A stretch of 64,000 bases of DNA, taken from Kiloniellales bacterium (GTDB lineage: Bacteria; Pseudomonadota; Alphaproteobacteria; Kiloniellales; JAKSBE01). Within the stretch, counting starts at the first letter, position 1, and every line of letters starts with the position of its first letter. The notes under the pieces were generated by a model. It worked only from the letters and a program-made list of their open reading frames with translations, ran no database searches and had not been told where the DNA came from. The DNA lies in assembly GCA_030066685.1 (NCBI GenBank), contig JASJBF010000026.1:62001-126000 (forward strand), written 5' to 3'. Below are positions 61,094 through 64,000 of the stretch, piece after piece. Both the position numbers and the translations under genes were made by a program.

Positions 61094-61747
61094 ATGACCG
61101 CAGCCGAACAGACGACATGCACCCCGGATCCGACCGCCCGGTTCTGGGACCGGATCGCCGAGCGCTATGCGCGCAAGCCCGTCGCGGACGAGGCGGCCTA
61201 CCAGGAGAAGCTGCGGATCACCCGGGACTACCTGCGCCCGGACATGGCGGTCCTGGAGTTCGGCTGCGGGACCGGATCGACCGCGCTCGCCCACGCGCCC
61301 TACGTCAGGCAGATCCTGGCGACCGACATCTCGGCGAAGATGATCGAGATCGCCGAAGCAAAGGCGCGGGCCGCCGGGGCGGGCAACGTTGCGTTCCGGC
61401 GCGTCGGCATCGGCGAACTCAGCGTGCCCGACGGCAGCTACGACGTCGTGCTCGGCCTGAGCATCCTGCATCTGCTCGCGGACCGGGATGCCGCGATCTC
61501 GAAGGTCTACCGGATGCTCAAGCCCGGCGGCGTCTTCGTCTCCAGCACCGCCTGCCTGGGCGATTTCCTGCCGATCTTCAGGTATATCGGGCCGCTCGGC
61601 CGGGCTCTCGGGCTGCTGCCCCTATTGAGCGTCTTCACCGTGAAGGAGCTGGAGGCCAGCCTGACCGGGGCCGGCTTCGAGATCGAGCGGCAGTGGCAGC
61701 CCGGCAGGCGCAAGGGCATGTTCATAGTGGCCCGAAAGCCCGGCTGA
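61094..61747 (+). CDS. Class I SAM-dependent methyltransferase
   Basis: A 217-residue enzyme. Motif I is VLEFGCGTGSTALAHA (about 54-69), the acidic loop is ILATDISAKMIEIAEAKA, and the later motif is YDVVLGLSILHLLADRDAAI with LKPGGVFVSSTACLG. It resembles the ubiquinone-methyltransferase-like group with FLPIFRYIGPLGRALGLLP near the C-terminus. The methyl acceptor is unknown. It is divergent from the LysR gene and is followed after 82 bases by another methyltransferase. Confidence 0.88.
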   Translation: MTAAEQTTCTPDPTARFWDRIAERYARKPVADEAAYQEKLRITRDYLRPDMAVLEFGCGTGSTALAHAPYVRQILATDISAKMIEIAEAKARAAGAGNVAFRRVGIGELSVPDGSYDVVLGLSILHLLADRDAAISKVYRMLKPGGVFVSSTACLGDFLPIFRYIGPLGRALGLLPLLSVFTVKELEASLTGAGFEIERQWQPGRRKGMFIVARKPG

Positions 61748-61829
61748 CCGCGGCCCTGTCGCCGGACCGCAGGAAAAAAGTCGGGCGCGGCGCGCCCGTA
61801 GACCTCCCCGAACACGGACCTTGCACCTC

Positions 61830-62567
61830 ATGAACGCGCACGACGCTCGGCCCGCGGGGCCGGCCAGAGACGGCATGATCCCGGTCTTCGCGCAGTCGAT
61901 CGGATCCTGGCGCCTGACGCTGCAGCGCCAGCTGCTCGGCCCGGCCGAGCTCGCCGCCAGGTACGACCGCGCCGCCGCCGGCTGGGGCCGGACGATCGAC
62001 CGGCTCGGCTATCCGCCGGTCTACCAGGGCCTGCTCCGGGCGGCGCTGGCGCGCGGGGCCCCGGGGCGGCGGATCCGCGCGCTCGACTGCGGGACGGGGA
62101 CCGGCGCCCTGTCCTGCGCGCTCGCCGCGGTCGCTGGCGCCCCGCTGCAGCTGGACGCGCTCGACATCTCCCTGCGGATGCTCGACCGGGCCGGCGAGCG
62201 CTTTCGCGAGCGCGGCCTACGGGCGGCGCTCCACCTGGGCGATGCCCAGGCCCTGCATTTCGACGACGCGACCTTCGACATCGTCATGGCCGGGCACGTC
62301 CTGGAACACCTGTCCGATCCCGGCCGCGCCCTCGCCGAGATGGTCCGGGTGGTTCGGCCCGGCGGTCTTGTCGTCGTCTTCCTGACCCGGCGCACGCTTC
62401 TGGGCCTTTACGTCCACCTGCGCTGGCGGACGCACATGGTCTCCGAGTCCGACGCCGTCGCCTGGCTCCGCCGCGCCGGCCTGGAGCAGGTCCGGCCGCT
62501 GGCGTCCGGCCGAGACGGCCTCTTTCGCAAGCTCAGCATCGCCTGCATCGGAACCAAGCCGGCCTAA
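61830..62567 (+). CDS. Class I SAM-dependent methyltransferase
   Basis: A 245-residue enzyme of the UbiE/Methyltransf_11 type. Motif I is ALDCGTGTGALSCALAA, then LDALDISLRMLDRAGERFRE, TFDIVMAGHVLEHLSDPGRA and VVRPGGLVVVFLTRRTLLG. ATG 61830 is preferred to the TTG nine bases earlier. A GC-rich hairpin follows the stop. It is not closely similar to the preceding methyltransferase, so the pair is not a simple recent duplication. Confidence 0.87.
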   Translation: MNAHDARPAGPARDGMIPVFAQSIGSWRLTLQRQLLGPAELAARYDRAAAGWGRTIDRLGYPPVYQGLLRAALARGAPGRRIRALDCGTGTGALSCALAAVAGAPLQLDALDISLRMLDRAGERFRERGLRAALHLGDAQALHFDDATFDIVMAGHVLEHLSDPGRALAEMVRVVRPGGLVVVFLTRRTLLGLYVHLRWRTHMVSESDAVAWLRRAGLEQVRPLASGRDGLFRKLSIACIGTKPA

Positions 62568-62579
62568 GCCGAGATCGCT

Positions 62580-62601
62580 CCCCGGCCGGCCGCGGCCGGG
62601 G
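62580..62601. terminator. GC-rich hairpin after the methyltransferase gene
   Basis: CCCCGGCC and GGCCGGGG pair around GGCCGC, twelve bases after the stop at 62567. There is no T-run, only ACTCTTGCTG, so intrinsic termination is uncertain. Confidence 0.4.
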
Positions 62602-62680
62602 ACTCTTGCTGACAATAGGAATATTGGCGTAGGCTTGCCCCCGGCCGAGAGGGGTAGAGACCGGTTTGACCAGCCAGTCG

Positions 62681-64000
62681 ATGACGCGCGCGCCAGACGC
62701 CGACCTTTCCGAGCAGGCCTTTCGGTTCGTCATCCTGGTCGGCCTGACGCCGGCCATCATGACCAGCCTGATCGCGCCGCGCTTCTGGATCGAGCAGTTC
62801 GCGCTCTGCCTGGGCAGCTGCCGGCCGGAACGGCTCATCGAGCCCCTCGTCGCGGGTTTCCCGCTCTACACCGCGATCGCGTTCCTGGCCCTCGCGCTGG
62901 GCCTCGCCCTCGCCCTGCGCCGGCTTATGCGCTGGCGCACGCTCCTGCTGGCGCCGCTGCTGCTTTTCGTCCTGCGGGGCCCGCTGGACATCGCGCTGGA
63001 CGGTGTCCTGTCGGCACTGCTCGAACCGGGCCGCTACTTCTTCGGCGAGTGGCTCTACAACGTCTCGACCTCCGTCGTCTTCGTCTGCCTGGCGCTCTCG
63101 CCGCGGCGCGTCATCCGCACGCCGGTCTTCGCGGCCTTCGTCGGCTTCCTGGTGCTGGCGATGCTCGTCGAGCCGCATTTCGGCGCGGGCGAGTGGCTCT
63201 TCTTCCTCGCCAGCTTCGCCGTCGCGCGGATCGTCGTGGGCTTCGTCCGCGAGAACTGGGCGCTCTTCGCGCGGATCGGCATGGGGCGCACGGCGGTGCT
63301 GCTGGGCAGGTCGCTGGTGCTGATGATACCGATCCTGGTGCTGATCGGCTTCGGCGAGCTGCTCCGGCAGAAGCTGGACTCGGCGGTCTCCGCTGCCGCC
63401 TACGACAACCGCCCGCTCTGCGCCTATCGGGAGCGGCTGCCGCGTCCAAGCGGCCCGCAGCCCGACGTGGCGGACCCCGGGATCCCGCTCATCCAGTGCA
63501 AGCTCGGGCCACTGGAAGGCGAGGCCGAGGCGGCCAGGAAGCTGAAGATCCACCACAAGAAGCTCGCGGCGGCCGACTCCTGCCTCCGCTACCACCGCGA
63601 AAACGGTGCTGTGACGCCCGCGCCCGAACTGGAACGCGATCTCTGCTACTACACCGAATACCTCTACGCCGGCCGGGCGGAGGCCATCGACAAGGCCTTG
63701 CTGAAGCACACCAACGGCACTGCAAAGACCGCCGACCAGATTCGCAGTGACGCCGAGGCCGCGGTCGAGACCGCCCTGCCCGACGTCAGGATCTACAACC
63801 CCAAGGTCCGCTGCACGGATTTCCCCTGGCTGCCCTGCGAGCTTAAGCAGGGTGTCCTCTACATCACCGAGGGCGCGGTCAACGGCGCCATCGGCCGCGC
63901 CCGGGGCTCGGTCGTCGACGCCGTCAACGACGTGGTCGGGGAGGCCGAGGAGCTCGATGCAGAGATCACGGAGGCGCTGAGGCAGCGGGTCGAGGACACG
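62681..64000 (+). CDS. Uncharacterised multi-pass membrane protein, runs off the right edge
   Basis: The frame is open for 440 codons from ATG 62681 to the window end; a TTG at 62666 behind GAGGGG is an alternative start. The N-terminal 250 residues hold about six hydrophobic segments (FVILVGLTPAIMTSLIA; LALALGLALALRRL; LVLMIPILVLIGFGELL). The remainder is a soluble part with paired Cys residues (RPLCAYRE, IQCKLGP, DSCLRYHR, DLCYYTEY, VRCTDFPWLPCELK) that suggest disulfides in the periplasm, ending in an acidic, coiled-coil-like stretch (VVGEAEELDAEITEALRQRV). I do not recognise the family. Confidence 0.75.
   Translation, partial: MTRAPDADLSEQAFRFVILVGLTPAIMTSLIAPRFWIEQFALCLGSCRPERLIEPLVAGFPLYTAIAFLALALGLALALRRLMRWRTLLLAPLLLFVLRGPLDIALDGVLSALLEPGRYFFGEWLYNVSTSVVFVCLALSPRRVIRTPVFAAFVGFLVLAMLVEPHFGAGEWLFFLASFAVARIVVGFVRENWALFARIGMGRTAVLLGRSLVLMIPILVLIGFGELLRQKLDSAVSAAAYDNRPLCAYRERLPRPSGPQPDVADPGIPLIQCKLGPLEGEAEAARKLKIHHKKLAAADSCLRYHRENGAVTPAPELERDLCYYTEYLYAGRAEAIDKALLKHTNGTAKTADQIRSDAEAAVETALPDVRIYNPKVRCTDFPWLPCELKQGVLYITEGAVNGAIGRARGSVVDAVNDVVGEAEELDAEITEALRQRVEDT

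Overview
The window is GC-rich, densely coded DNA with very strong G/C third-position bias. It most likely comes from an alphaproteobacterium of the Rhodospirillales/Kiloniellales type. Grounds for this are the PcaQ-pcaDCHGB arrangement, a TRAP uptake system, an FNR/FixK-type box, and families of GC-rich palindromic intergenic repeats of a kind common in that group. No rRNA, tRNA, CRISPR array or intact transposase was seen. Genus cannot be told from this segment.

Layout. (1) 1-8.2 kb: a partial RidA gene, a Crp/Fnr regulator with a TTGA-N6-TCAA box in front of it, and a divergent six-gene operon. The operon has a sugar ABC transporter (binding protein, two permeases, ATPase), an aldo/keto reductase of the aldose 1-dehydrogenase type and a lactonase-like amidohydrolase. 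It fits import of a sugar such as L-fucose, oxidation to the lactone, and hydrolysis. (2) 8.3-12.2 kb: a periplasmic PQQ-type aldose dehydrogenase with a small cytochrome c, a GST and an orphan protein. (3) 12.3-22.6 kb: a complete but split ebo set. eboA-eboB face eboF, and eboD-eboE-eboC lie about 3 kb further on. Between the two parts sit atoD-atoA (a CoA-transferase), a LysE exporter and an orphan gene. ebo genes are known from cyanobacteria and some symbionts, where they are linked to moving a metabolite precursor to the periplasm. The chemistry is unsolved.

(4) 22.7-25.6 kb: TMEM220-like protein, Asp/Glu racemase family, tandem universal stress protein, MaoC hydratase. (5) 25.7-36.5 kb: 4-hydroxybenzoate/protocatechuate catabolism. 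pobA, a TRAP transporter and pcaQ are on the minus strand. pcaD, pcaC, pcaH, pcaG, a BKACE-family gene and pcaB are on the plus strand. pcaIJ and pcaF are absent. The BKACE enzyme could cleave beta-ketoadipate to acetoacetate and succinyl-CoA, with AtoDA then activating acetoacetate. (6) 36.5-40.3 kb: a nested palindromic element, two divergent secreted fasciclin-domain proteins, an NAD(P)-binding protein, TspO, small proteins and a second CMD-family protein. (7) 40.4-46.8 kb: a branched-chain-amino-acid-type ABC transporter headed by an unrecognised multi-pass membrane protein.

(8) 47.0-57.5 kb: MarR regulator, two-subunit molybdenum hydroxylase (its large subunit fuses the 2Fe-2S and Mo domains), a 6-hydroxynicotinate-reductase homologue, a UPF0280/ApbE-superfamily protein, and hydantoinase/oxoprolinase A and B. 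This looks like an oxidative-then-reductive N-heterocycle pathway with a non-standard ring-opening step. The UPF0280 gene may encode a flavin-attaching factor for the reductase. (9) 57.5-64 kb: gene remnants, a DUF4304-like orphan, a MerR regulator fused to a P-loop domain, a LysR regulator, two methyltransferases and a partial membrane protein.

The best candidates for undescribed biology are the ebo set, whose EboF appears to have lost phosphatase metal ligands, and the N-heterocycle cluster. Intergenic repeats of several families recur through the window, often inside operons.
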